A stretch of DNA of 64,000 nt. Origin: Phycisphaerae bacterium RAS1 (GTDB lineage: Bacteria > Planctomycetota > Phycisphaerae > UBA1845 > Fen-1342). Where the stretch lies: contig SMLU01000001.1 of NCBI GenBank assembly GCA_007859745.1, positions 1,488,001 to 1,552,000 on the forward strand, read 5' to 3'. Numbering within the stretch: position 1 is the stretch's first letter; the number at the start of each line of letters is the position of its first letter. The position numbers were made by a program, and so were the translations under genes. The notes beneath the pieces were generated by a model. That model made no database searches and had not been told where the DNA came from. It worked only from the letters and a program-made list of their open reading frames with translations. Positions 51,765-58,640 of this stretch are shown in pieces.

Positions 51765-51912
51765 GCCGAACCCGCCGCGCCAAGCGGCGGGTTGACGATC
51801 GTGGGCGGGCGGCGACTCACAGGCTGGGGACGTCACCCCGCCGCTTGGCGCGGCGGGTTCGGAAAGATCGGCACGTCACCCCGCCGCTTGGCGCGGCGGG
51901 TTCGGAAAGATC
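51765..51912. repeat. Family A repeat with three hairpins, copy 5
   Basis: One left-type hairpin (CCGAACCCGCCGCGCCAAGC, from 51767) is followed by two right-type hairpins (CGTCACCCCGCCGCTTGG at 51830 and again at 51874), each ending GGCGGGTTCGGAAAGATCGG. The extra right hairpin looks like a tandem duplication. It lies in the divergent gap between clpS and ribBA; no FMN riboswitch is visible there. Confidence 0.9.
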
Positions 51913-52009
51913 GGCCCGCCGCAAGGCCGCCGCGCCTGCCCAAATCTGTGGTCACACGCTGCACCCACCGCCCGTCGCACGTTCGCGGAAACCGGCTAGA
52001 ATCAGGCCT

Positions 52010-53266
52010 ATGAGCATCAACCAGTCCCCGCCTTTCAGCCCGATTCCGGAAATCCTCGACGAACTTCGATCCGGGCGGATGATCGTCCTGGTCGACGATG
52101 AAGATCGTGAGAACGAGGGCGACTTGGTCTGCCCGGCCGAGCACGTCTCGTCGGACAAGGTCAATTTTATGCTGCGTCACGCGCGCGGCACGCTGTGCGT
52201 CTCGCTGACGCGCTCCCGCTGCGAGCAGCTTCAGCTTCAGCCCCAGGTGCCGGTCAACACCACGCGCTACGGCACGGCCTTTACCGTCACGATCGACGCC
52301 GCGCCGCACCTGGGCGTCGGCACGGGCGTCTCGGCCCGCGATCGATCCACCACCATCGCCCGCACCGTCGCCGAAGAGGCGCAGCCGTCCGATTTCGTTC
52401 GCCCGGGGCACATCAACCCGCTCATCGCGCGTGACGGCGGCGTGCTCGTGCGCGCCGGACAGACCGAAGGCTCGGTTGATCTTTGCCGGCTGGCCGGGCT
52501 GATGCCGGCCGCGGCCATCATTGAAATTCTCAACGACGACGGCAGCATGGCGCGCGTGCCGCAGCTCTCCGAGTTCTGCCGCACGCACGGCCTCAAAATG
52601 TGCACCATCGCCGACCTGATCGAACACCGCATGCAGCGCGAGCGGCTGATCGAGCGGGTTGAGGCGGTCACGATTCACAACGTCTACGGCGCCTGGAAGC
52701 TCGTCGCGTTCCGATCCGCAGCCGATCAGGGCATTCACGTGGCGCTGTGCATGGGCGAGATCGGCGACAGCGACACGGCCGGCCATGTGATCCCCAGCGA
52801 CGCTCCGGCGCTGGTGCGGGTTCACTCGGAATGCCTCACCGGCGACGTCTTCGGCTCGTTGCGCTGTGAGTGCGGCCAGCAGTTGGACCAGGCCATGGCG
52901 GCGATTGCGGCGGCGGGCCGCGGCGTGATCGTGTATCTGCGCCAGGAGGGCCGCGGCATCGGGCTGATCAACAAGCTGCACGCGTATCGACTTCAGGACG
53001 CCGGCCTGGACACGGTTGAGGCGAACGAGGCGCTCGGGCTGCCGCCGGACCGGCGCGACTATGGCGTGGGGGCGCAGATTATTCGCGACCTGGGGATATC
53101 GAAGGTGCGAATCTTGACAAACAACCCGAAGAAGACCAGCCGGCTCGAGGTTTATGGTCTGGAAGTGGTCGAGCAGCTTCCGTTGGAGGTGGCGCCGAAC
53201 GAGCACAATCGGCGCTACCTGGAGGCCAAGAAGGCGAAGCTGGGGCACGACTTACGCCAGGTGTGA
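52010..53266 (+). CDS. ribBA: Bifunctional riboflavin enzyme: DHBP synthase / GTP cyclohydrolase II
   Basis: The 418-residue product has an N-terminal DHBP synthase domain (about 1-205; [20 protein letters not shown] and [13 protein letters not shown]) that makes 3,4-dihydroxy-2-butanone 4-phosphate from ribulose 5-phosphate. A C-terminal GTP cyclohydrolase II domain (about 210-410) follows, with zinc cysteines C275, C286 and C288 in [17 protein letters not shown] and the RQEGRGIGL motif. Both opening steps of riboflavin synthesis are therefore present. It stands alone; a strong terminator lies about 250 bases downstream. Confidence 0.93.
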   Translation: MSINQSPPFSPIPEILDELRSGRMIVLVDDEDRENEGDLVCPAEHVSSDKVNFMLRHARGTLCVSLTRSRCEQLQLQPQVPVNTTRYGTAFTVTIDAAPHLGVGTGVSARDRSTTIARTVAEEAQPSDFVRPGHINPLIARDGGVLVRAGQTEGSVDLCRLAGLMPAAAIIEILNDDGSMARVPQLSEFCRTHGLKMCTIADLIEHRMQRERLIERVEAVTIHNVYGAWKLVAFRSAADQGIHVALCMGEIGDSDTAGHVIPSDAPALVRVHSECLTGDVFGSLRCECGQQLDQAMAAIAAAGRGVIVYLRQEGRGIGLINKLHAYRLQDAGLDTVEANEALGLPPDRRDYGVGAQIIRDLGISKVRILTNNPKKTSRLEVYGLEVVEQLPLEVAPNEHNRRYLEAKKAKLGHDLRQV

Positions 53267-53563
53267 GCGCCGTCCGTCGCGTAGCGCCAAGCTGTTTTTG
53301 TCACCGCCTCCTAAGGCCTCTAATTCGCGTCACTTACATGCGCCGTCGAGATTATTCTCGCTCCTGGCGGCTCCGGCCGCGCTAGCGCGCGTCCCATACC
53401 TGTATAGCCGGTCGCGCAGAAGCGGCGCGATCGCACGATTGTGAATTTCATTACCGGTAGCTGGGTTCCGGGTGCTCGCACCGGTCAAAAGGCCTCCCTC
53501 CTCCGCCTCTGGGAAGCACCGGGTGCGGGCTCTCTGAGTTCCGCACCCGGTCGCGTTTTTTTT
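53267..53563 (+). ncRNA. Candidate 3' UTR or small RNA ending in a strong terminator
   Basis: Between the ribBA stop and the terminator lie about 250 bases without a convincing frame but with local palindromes (ACCGG...CCGGT at 53454-53486 and GCGCGCTAGCGCG-like segments at 53378-53390). It could simply be a long 3' UTR. I compared it by eye with SRP RNA, RNase P, tmRNA and 6S RNA and saw no decisive motif, so no name is given. Confidence 0.3.
53518..53563 (+). terminator. Strong intrinsic terminator
   Basis: An 11-base perfect stem, ACCGGGTGCGG (53518-53528) with CCGCACCCGGT (53541-53551), a 12-base loop, then CGCG and eight Ts (53556-53563). Confidence 0.9.
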
Positions 53564-53590
53564 CCTGCGAATCCCACGAAGTTGCGTCGC

Positions 53591-53664
53591 GGACGCGCAC
53601 ACCGGCGAGACGCCGATGCTCCCCAGTGCTTTTTTTCCGAGCCGCGACCGTGAGGGAGCGGTGC
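53591..53664. repeat. Adjacent half copies of families J and B
   Basis: CACCGGCGAGACGCCGATGC with TCCCC (53601-53625) is family J; CCGAGCCGCGACCGTGAGGG (53637-53656) is the left arm of family B. They lie in the 583-base gap upstream of the sigma factor gene. Confidence 0.7.
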
Positions 53665-53849
53665 CATGAGGAGGCAGCTCTCCCGCGCGCACTCGCGTCG
53701 GCGCTTCTCCTGGTGAATAATCCGCCGCCTCGTCCGTCGCTTTGTTCAGCGCCCGCGATCGTCGTCGGGCGCTTGAGACCCGAGTCCGGCGCGGCGGTTT
53801 TCTCCCCCAACCTGCCCGCCCCGGGCGTGTCATAGACGCAGGTGTACGC

Positions 53850-54455
53850 GTGGAAGCACCGAGTTCGACCGGCGGCGTCGGTTACGACGCGCAGCTTGTT
53901 CGAAAAGCCGTCGCCGGAAAGAGCGGTGCGTTTGACGAGCTGGTCGAGCGTTACCAGCGTCGCGCTACGGCGGTCGCCTACCGCCTTCTGGGGAATCTGC
54001 ACGATTCCCTGGAGGTGTGTCAGGACGCGTTTGTGCGGGCGTACCGCAACATCGACACGCTGGAAGACCCGGAGCGTTTCGGCCCATGGCTCTTGCGAAT
54101 CGTCACCAACCTCTCGCTGAACTACCGCCGGGCCCGCAAGAGCGGGGCGCGGAAGATTTCGCTGGAGGACTGCATCATCGGCGACGAGGGTTCGACCACG
54201 ACGCTGGCGGGCGACTCGCCCGCCTCCGAGGACCGTCCGGGCGCGCGGCTGGCGGCGGCGGAGCTGTCGGCCAAGATGCAGGCGGCGATCAGCGAGCTGC
54301 CCGAGCAGCAGCAACTGGCGCTGGTCCTCTTTTCGATCGAGAACATGCCGCAAAAGGACGTCGCGTCGATCATGGGCGTGAGCGTCGAGGCGGTGAAGTG
54401 GCACGTTTTTCAGGCGCGCAAGAAGCTGAAGGAACGGCTGGCGGATTATCTTTGA
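53850..54455 (+). CDS. ECF-family RNA polymerase sigma factor
   Basis: The 201-residue product has ECF sigma regions 2 and 4. Region 2 reads FDELVERYQRRATAVAYRLL, DSLEVCQDAFVRAYRNID and FGPWLLRIVTNLSLNYRRA (about residues 20-92). Region 4 reads ISELPEQQQLALVLFSIENM, QKDVASIMGVSVEAVKWHVF and QARKKLKERLADYL (about 145-201). The linker is acidic and Ser/Thr/Ala-rich. It directs RNA polymerase to specific promoters and is likely held by the anti-sigma-like protein encoded next. GTG at 53850 is chosen as the nearest start to region 2. A heptad array begins one base after the stop. Confidence 0.9.
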   Translation: MEAPSSTGGVGYDAQLVRKAVAGKSGAFDELVERYQRRATAVAYRLLGNLHDSLEVCQDAFVRAYRNIDTLEDPERFGPWLLRIVTNLSLNYRRARKSGARKISLEDCIIGDEGSTTTLAGDSPASEDRPGARLAAAELSAKMQAAISELPEQQQLALVLFSIENMPQKDVASIMGVSVEAVKWHVFQARKKLKERLADYL

Positions 54456-54562
54456 ATAGCGAGCGTCGAGTAGCGAGTAGCGAGTTACAGAGCGCGCGCG
54501 CCCGGCGGGCGCGAAACCGGCGCGCCTTTGACTCGCTACTCGCTACTCGCTACTCGCTACTT
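54454..54562. repeat. Heptad array 3 (two complementary arms)
   Basis: Left arm: GCGAGCG, TCGAGTA, GCGAGTA, GCGAGTT (unit CGAGTAG). Right arm: four clean copies of CTACTCG (54533-54560), the complement. A GC-rich spacer (GCGCGCGCGCCCGGCGGGCG and on) lies between. It fills the gap between the sigma stop and the anti-sigma start, leaving 14 bases before that ATG. Confidence 0.92.
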
Positions 54563-54576
54563 CCCGGGCGCACGTC

Positions 54577-55257
54577 ATGACGCACGAGGCCTTCGAAAAA
54601 CTCCTCAGCGCCTGGCTCGACGAGCCGAGCGACGAGTGGCGCGCCCAGATTGACGCGGCCGCCGGCGGCGACGGGGAGCTGGCGCGAGCCCGCGAAGCCT
54701 GGCTGCGGCTCGATGCGCTGCTGCGGCAACCGCGCGAACTGGAGCGCGTGAACTGGAGCGCGTTCCAGCGCGTCGTCTGCGAGTCGCTCGCCGTCGAGGC
54801 CGGGCAGACCGACGAACGGAGACTGGATCGCGCCCTGGGCAGCTTGCCGGACATCGTTCCGATCATCGACTGGGATCGGCTGAAACATCGCATCGGCGAT
54901 TCCGTCTCGGCCAGCATGGTCGCCGACCCGCCGCCGGCGCGGACAATCCGCATGCCGTGGCAGCGCCGCGCCGCGATCGGCGCGATGCTGGCGGCGGCCG
55001 CCGTACTGGCGGTCTTTGCGTTCATTCCGCGTGCGGCGACTCCGTTACCGCTGGGCGGCGCGGGAATCGCGCGGCTGCTGGTGTCGCCGGCGGCTGTCGC
55101 AGCGGTGGGCGCGTCGCGCGTGGAGATCACGCTTGCGCGGCTCGACGACGCGCCGCCGGCCCCCGCCGACCGCGACGAGGAAATCTTCCTGATGATCGAT
55201 CCGGCCGACTCGGCCCCCGCGCTGGCGGCGTCGAGCGACCGCGTCGGGTTCTTTTGA
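54577..55257 (+). CDS. Membrane anti-sigma-factor-like protein
   Basis: The 226-residue product has an N-terminal helical domain (EAFEKLLSAWLDEPSDEWRA, about 4-23), a basic stretch and one membrane helix (AAIGAMLAAAAVLAVFAFIP, about 131-150), then an extracytoplasmic tail. Position right after an ECF sigma gene, a small cytoplasmic helical part and a single membrane helix fit an anti-sigma factor that binds the sigma until an external signal arrives. No classical zinc-binding HxxxCxxC motif is seen, so it is not a ZAS-type protein. It ends nine bases before the STN-domain gene. Confidence 0.7.
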   Translation: MTHEAFEKLLSAWLDEPSDEWRAQIDAAAGGDGELARAREAWLRLDALLRQPRELERVNWSAFQRVVCESLAVEAGQTDERRLDRALGSLPDIVPIIDWDRLKHRIGDSVSASMVADPPPARTIRMPWQRRAAIGAMLAAAAVLAVFAFIPRAATPLPLGGAGIARLLVSPAAVAAVGASRVEITLARLDDAPPAPADRDEEIFLMIDPADSAPALAASSDRVGFF

Positions 55258-55266
55258 GGCGTCATC

Positions 55267-56340
55267 ATGCATCATCGCATTCAAAGCGGCGGAATTCGCT
55301 GGCTGGCCCTGCTCATGCTCGTGCTGGCGGCGCGGGCCCGGGCGCAGGGCGCAGCGGGCATCGTCGAGGAGGCCCTCGACCAGGTCGTCACCCAGCGCAT
55401 CGAGATACCCGAGCAGCCGCTGGCGCAGGCCGCGGCGGCGCTGGAACAGAAAACCGGGCTGAGGCTGGCGTTCGACAAGTCGGCCTTTGAGATGATGCCC
55501 TACCGCGACCGCACGCGGGTCAGCATTGTGATCGAGAACTGCCGCGTGCGCGACGCGCTGCAGTCGCTCTTCGACGGGCTCGGGCTGGAGATGGCGGTCG
55601 AAGGCGATCAGATTAACGTGCGCCCCGGCCCGGCGCTGCGGCGGCTGGGGCGGGCGTTGACGATTGAGGAGGCGCAGCTTCTGGGGGCGCTGGCCCGTGG
55701 GCGCTGGTCCGCCCTGGATCACGCCAAGCTCCCGATCTCCGCCGCGCTCGACGCCGAAAAACAGCAGGAACTGGACCGCCAGCTCGCGCAGGCCGCAGGA
55801 CTGAACGCGGTCCGCGAGCTGGATGCGGCGACCGCGGCCGCCCGGCTGAGCTGGACCGTCGAAGGCGGCCGGCTGAGTTTCATCACACGCAAGCAGGACA
55901 TCGAGCAGCGCCTGGAACGCAAGCTCAGCATGGTCTACCAGCGCGTCACGTTGGACGAGCTTCTGGTCGACCTGGGCCGGCGAATCGACGTGACGTTTGT
56001 CTTCGCGCCCGGCGCCCTGCGAGCCGTCAATGCTGAGAATCGCAAGATGGACCTGATCCAGCGCGAGTCCACCGTCCGGCAGACGCTCGAGCGCATCTGC
56101 GGAAACACCGGGCTGCGGTATGGCATCGAGGACGACGGCGTGCACATTCAGGCGCCGCCGGGTGCGGCGCCTTCGACTGGCGGCGCGCGGCGCGTGATCG
56201 CCATCCTGCGCGTGCCGGTCGGCGACGACGGCACGTCCGTGGAGTTTCCGATCTACGACGACGAGCTTCCGCCGGACGTGCTCAAGCTGCGCGAGAAGAA
56301 GCTTCCGGAAGTGATCGAGGAGCTCCGCAAGCGCGGGTAG
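55267..56340 (+). CDS. Secreted protein with two STN-like secretin/TonB domains
   Basis: The 357-residue product has a signal peptide (WLALLMLVLAARARAQ, cut near residue 27) and two STN-like regions. The first is IEIPEQPLAQAAAALEQKTG (about 39-58) through ISLR-type strands to GLEMAVEGDQINVRPG. The second is VTLDELLVDLGRRIDVTFVF (about 222-241) through TVRQTLERICGNTGLRYGIE. STN domains normally sit at the N-terminus of secretins or FecA-type TonB receptors and pass signals to anti-sigma factors; here the domain is free, without a barrel, and follows a sigma/anti-sigma pair. That suggests a periplasmic signal input, but this is inferred. Confidence 0.72.
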   Translation: MHHRIQSGGIRWLALLMLVLAARARAQGAAGIVEEALDQVVTQRIEIPEQPLAQAAAALEQKTGLRLAFDKSAFEMMPYRDRTRVSIVIENCRVRDALQSLFDGLGLEMAVEGDQINVRPGPALRRLGRALTIEEAQLLGALARGRWSALDHAKLPISAALDAEKQQELDRQLAQAAGLNAVRELDAATAAARLSWTVEGGRLSFITRKQDIEQRLERKLSMVYQRVTLDELLVDLGRRIDVTFVFAPGALRAVNAENRKMDLIQRESTVRQTLERICGNTGLRYGIEDDGVHIQAPPGAAPSTGGARRVIAILRVPVGDDGTSVEFPIYDDELPPDVLKLREKKLPEVIEELRKRG

Positions 56341-56344
56341 CCTC

Positions 56345-56441
56345 GGAACGCGAAGCGCCAGCGAGCGCCCGGTCAGAACGCGAAGCGCAAGCGAGCGCCC
56401 GTTGCGATGGGCGCTCGCTTGCGCTTCGCGTTCTGACCGGT
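56345..56441. repeat. Family G paired repeat
   Basis: GAACGCGAAGCGCCAGCGAG (56346-56365), GTCAGAACGCGAAGCGCAAG (56382-56401) and the inverted CGCTCGCTTGCGCTTCGCGT (56412-56431). The GGTCAGAACGCG...GCGAGCGC unit is identical to the end of top6B. It starts four bases after the STN gene's stop. Confidence 0.85.
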
Positions 56442-56524
56442 GAGACTGGTGAAACCGGGGACGCCTGCATTTCTCCGGCCGGGGGCATCCCTCTATAATC
56501 AGCGAATCACACTGGGAGACTCCG

Positions 56525-57679
56525 ATGAGCGTCAGCGCCTCCACCGAAGATCTCAAGATCGACTGGTCCATCCAGGAAGACGCCGGTCGGCTGGCCGCGT
56601 TCGAGGCGCGCGTCGCCGAGGGCGAGCTGGTCGAGCCGGATGACTGGATGCCGCACAACTACCGCGTCGGCATGCTCAAGATGGCCGAGCATCACGCCAA
56701 CAGCGAGATCGTCGGGGCGCTGCCGGAGGGCGAGTGGATCACGCGGGCGCCGTCGCTGCGGCGGAAGCTGGCGCTGATCGCGAAGGTGCAGGACGAGGTG
56801 GGACACGGCCAGATGCTCTACCGAGTTAGCCAGGACCTCGGCAAGCCGCGCGACGCGATGCTGCGCGACCTGATCACCGGCAAGACCAAGTATCACAACG
56901 TCTTCAACTATCCCGCGCCGACCTGGGGCGACGTGGCCATGATCCAGTGGTTGGTCGACGGGGCGGCGATCATGAACCAGAAAACGCTGGCCGACGGCAG
57001 CTACGGCCCGTACGTCCGCACGATGATGCGGATCAACATGGAAGAGGCGTTTCATTTCAAGAGCGGTGAGGACATGGTGCTGACGCTGATGGGCGGCACG
57101 GCGCGACAGATGAAAATGGCCCAGGAGGCCTTCGACCGCTGGTGGAACCCCTGCCTGATGTTCTTCGGCCCGCCCGACAAGGACAGCAGCAAGACCGCGC
57201 CGTTCATGAAATGGCGGATCAAGACGGCGACCAACGACGAGCTGCGGCAGAAGTTCGTCGACCGCTTCGCCCCGGCGGCGCTCGACCTCGGCTTGGTCAT
57301 CAAAACCTACAAGCGCGACTGTAGCCCGGCCGCCCCCGGCCGGGTGGGGAGTGCGGGCGTCCCGCCCGTCGCCTGTAGCCCGGCCGCCCCCGGCCGGTCC
57401 TCCGATACTGTCGGTGCCTGCCCCTCCGACGGCCGCGTCATTCGCAATCCCGACGGCTCGCCGATCTGGGTCAAGGATGAGAAACTCGCCCTCGATCCGA
57501 AAACCGGCCACTGGACTTTCAGCCAGCCCGACTGGGAAGAGTTCCACCAGGTCATCCGCGGCAACGGCCCGCTCAACAAGCAGCGCGTGGCGTTGCGGCG
57601 CTTCAGCTATGAGCAGGGCGAATGGGTCCGCCGGGCGGTGCTGGGGCAGCGTGCGGGGCTGCCGCCGAGTCGGAATTGA
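56525..57679 (+). CDS. paaA: Phenylacetyl-CoA epoxidase catalytic-subunit-like protein (PaaA) with repeat insertion
   Basis: The 384-residue product matches PaaA, the diiron oxygenase subunit that epoxidises phenylacetyl-CoA: DDWMPHNYRVGMLKMAEHHA, the first ligand region SEIVGALPEG, VQDEVGHGQMLYR with the E-x-x-H pair, EEAFHFKSGEDM with the second E-x-x-H pair and RWWNPCLMFFGPPDKDSSK. PaaA is usually about 310-330 residues. Residues about 265-310 are extra and are partly encoded by two copies of a 24-base dispersed repeat (57320-57343 and 57374-57397). The other epoxidase subunits (PaaB, PaaC, PaaE) and the pathway ligase PaaK are not in the window. Confidence 0.85.
   Translation: MSVSASTEDLKIDWSIQEDAGRLAAFEARVAEGELVEPDDWMPHNYRVGMLKMAEHHANSEIVGALPEGEWITRAPSLRRKLALIAKVQDEVGHGQMLYRVSQDLGKPRDAMLRDLITGKTKYHNVFNYPAPTWGDVAMIQWLVDGAAIMNQKTLADGSYGPYVRTMMRINMEEAFHFKSGEDMVLTLMGGTARQMKMAQEAFDRWWNPCLMFFGPPDKDSSKTAPFMKWRIKTATNDELRQKFVDRFAPAALDLGLVIKTYKRDCSPAAPGRVGSAGVPPVACSPAAPGRSSDTVGACPSDGRVIRNPDGSPIWVKDEKLALDPKTGHWTFSQPDWEEFHQVIRGNGPLNKQRVALRRFSYEQGEWVRRAVLGQRAGLPPSRN
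57320..57397. repeat. Family I repeat pair inside paaA
   Basis: TGTAGCCCGGCCGCCCCCGG plus CCGG appears at 57320-57343 and again at 57374-57397, with a GGGTGGGGAGTGCGGGCGTC spacer-like stretch between. Each copy is itself palindromic. Read in frame they give CSPAAPGR twice, unlike anything expected in PaaA. Confidence 0.85.
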
Positions 57680-57691
57680 GGAGCGAGCCGA

Positions 57692-57928
57692 ATGACGATT
57701 GAGAAGCTCCGAGGTGTTGTGCAATCCAAGCCGTTTCGGCCGTTCTACCTTTGCCTCGCGGACGGCCGGCAGATCCGCGTGCCCAGCCCGGAGTATATCT
57801 TCGTGCAGCCCGAGGCGCAGCGGACGATCTACGTCGCCGGCTCGGGAGAGGAAGGGCACTGGATCGACTTGCTGCTTGTAACGTCGGTCACTTACACCAA
57901 TGGCCGAAGCCGGCGGAGCCGTGGCTGA
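57692..57928 (+). CDS. Small protein of unknown function
   Basis: The 78-residue product reads MTIEKLRGVVQSKPFRPFYL, a PSPEYIFVQPEAQRTIYVAG segment and a final VTYTNGRSRRSRG. It looks like a small beta-barrel protein; I recall comparable short proteins in planctomycetes, with no known role. GAGGAGCGAGCCGA precedes the ATG, a good ribosome binding site. It begins 12 bases after paaA on the same strand, so it is likely cotranscribed. Confidence 0.68.
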   Translation: MTIEKLRGVVQSKPFRPFYLCLADGRQIRVPSPEYIFVQPEAQRTIYVAGSGEEGHWIDLLLVTSVTYTNGRSRRSRG

Positions 57929-57952
57929 CTCTTGCGATATCCCGATACTCCT

Positions 57953-58016
57953 TCCGAGCCGCGACCGTGAGGGAGCGCAGCCTGAAGAACCGCTTGCTTA
58001 CGCGCGCGGCTCGGAT
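57953..58016. repeat. Family B paired repeat, copy 3
   Basis: TTCCGAGCCGCGACCGTGAG at the left and GAACCGCTTGCTTACGCGCG with CGGCTCGG at the right. Nearly identical to the copy at 36928-36990. Confidence 0.85.
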
Positions 58017-58058
58017 TGAGACCTCGGTTTTGCGATAGCCTCTTTGCAGGGTATTCCG

Positions 58059-58328
58059 ATGAGTGCGGAACATCGGGAGACGCGAGTGTATGAAAGAAGT
58101 CGAATGGCCGAGATAGACCTCGGCGTCGCTTCGCTCACGTGCCGCCTGCGCCCAGAAACCGTTGACGCCAACTTCGCACGTCTACATTCCGGTTTGAGCT
58201 TCTGGTCGCTGGGCGAGCGAATCGAGATTAGCCTCCAGGACTTCGACGGCGGGCTGCTGATCGACATCTGCAGCGGCTGCATCATGTTTCAGATCGAGGA
58301 TTGGGGCAAGAACCGGCGCAATGGCTAA
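58059..58328 (+). CDS. Hypothetical protein
   Basis: About 89 residues: MSAEHRETRVYERSRMAEID, then VASLTCRLRPETVDANFARL and IEISLQDFDGGLLIDICSGC with a final WGKNRRNG. A four-residue ICSG-C repeat near the end could bind a metal. A start at 58104 (MAEIDLGVAS) is also possible and gives a cleaner domain-like protein. I recognise no family. Confidence 0.5.
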   Translation: MSAEHRETRVYERSRMAEIDLGVASLTCRLRPETVDANFARLHSGLSFWSLGERIEISLQDFDGGLLIDICSGCIMFQIEDWGKNRRNG

Positions 58329-58349
58329 TCGACCCCCGACGAAAACCGC

Positions 58350-58481
58350 ATGACCTTCTTCCGCCTCGAAAACGGCCGCTACGTCGAAGCCCCCGCCACG
58401 CCGGAGCATTACGAAAGCGCCATCGTCCCCGGCCTGCGGCTCGAACTGGCCCCGATCCGCGCCGCGTTCAGCGCCCTGTAG
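58350..58481 (+). pseudogene. Remnant of a Uma2-family gene
   Basis: A 43-residue frame reads MTFFRLENGRYVEAPATPEH and then YESAIVPGLRLELAPIRAAF, a strong match in pattern to the C-terminal end of Uma2-type PD-(D/E)XK proteins (YRLLEDGRYVEVP ... SEVVPGLWLDV). The rest of the gene is missing, so this looks like a stranded C-terminal fragment. It is 21 bases after the preceding gene and 30 bases before a heptad array. Confidence 0.55.
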
Positions 58482-58510
58482 CCCACCGGGCGCCGTGACT
58501 GGCGGCGGGC

Positions 58511-58624
58511 GAAGTCAGAAGTCAGAATTAAGAAGTCAGAAGTATAGACCGTGCCTCCGCACACCATTCGCCGACGGGTGCCTCTCTTCACTTCTGACTT
58601 CTGACTTCAAACTTCTGACCTCTT
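58511..58624. repeat. Heptad array 5 (two complementary arms)
   Basis: Left arm: GAAGTCA, GAAGTCA, GAATTAA, GAAGTCA, GAAGTAT (58511-58545). Right arm: TCACTTC, TGACTTC, TGACTTC, AAACTTC, TGACCTC (complement of the left). About 45 bases separate the arms. It lies between the Uma2 remnant and hutU. Confidence 0.9.
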
Positions 58625-58640
58625 CGCCGGAGTCGCACCA

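Noticed and set aside
51640-52009. Possible FMN riboswitch upstream of ribBA
   Set aside because: The space is almost fully taken by family A hairpins; none of the conserved FMN-element segments could be read.
53440-53563. Possible SRP RNA (a GGGAAGCA segment is present)
   Set aside because: The paired GGUCAGG...GGAAGCAGCC apical loop of SRP RNA is missing, so only a terminator and an unnamed RNA candidate are reported.
54454-54562. Heptad arrays considered as CRISPR
   Set aside because: Units are 7 bases without spacers of constant length, the two halves are complementary, and no cas genes are present.
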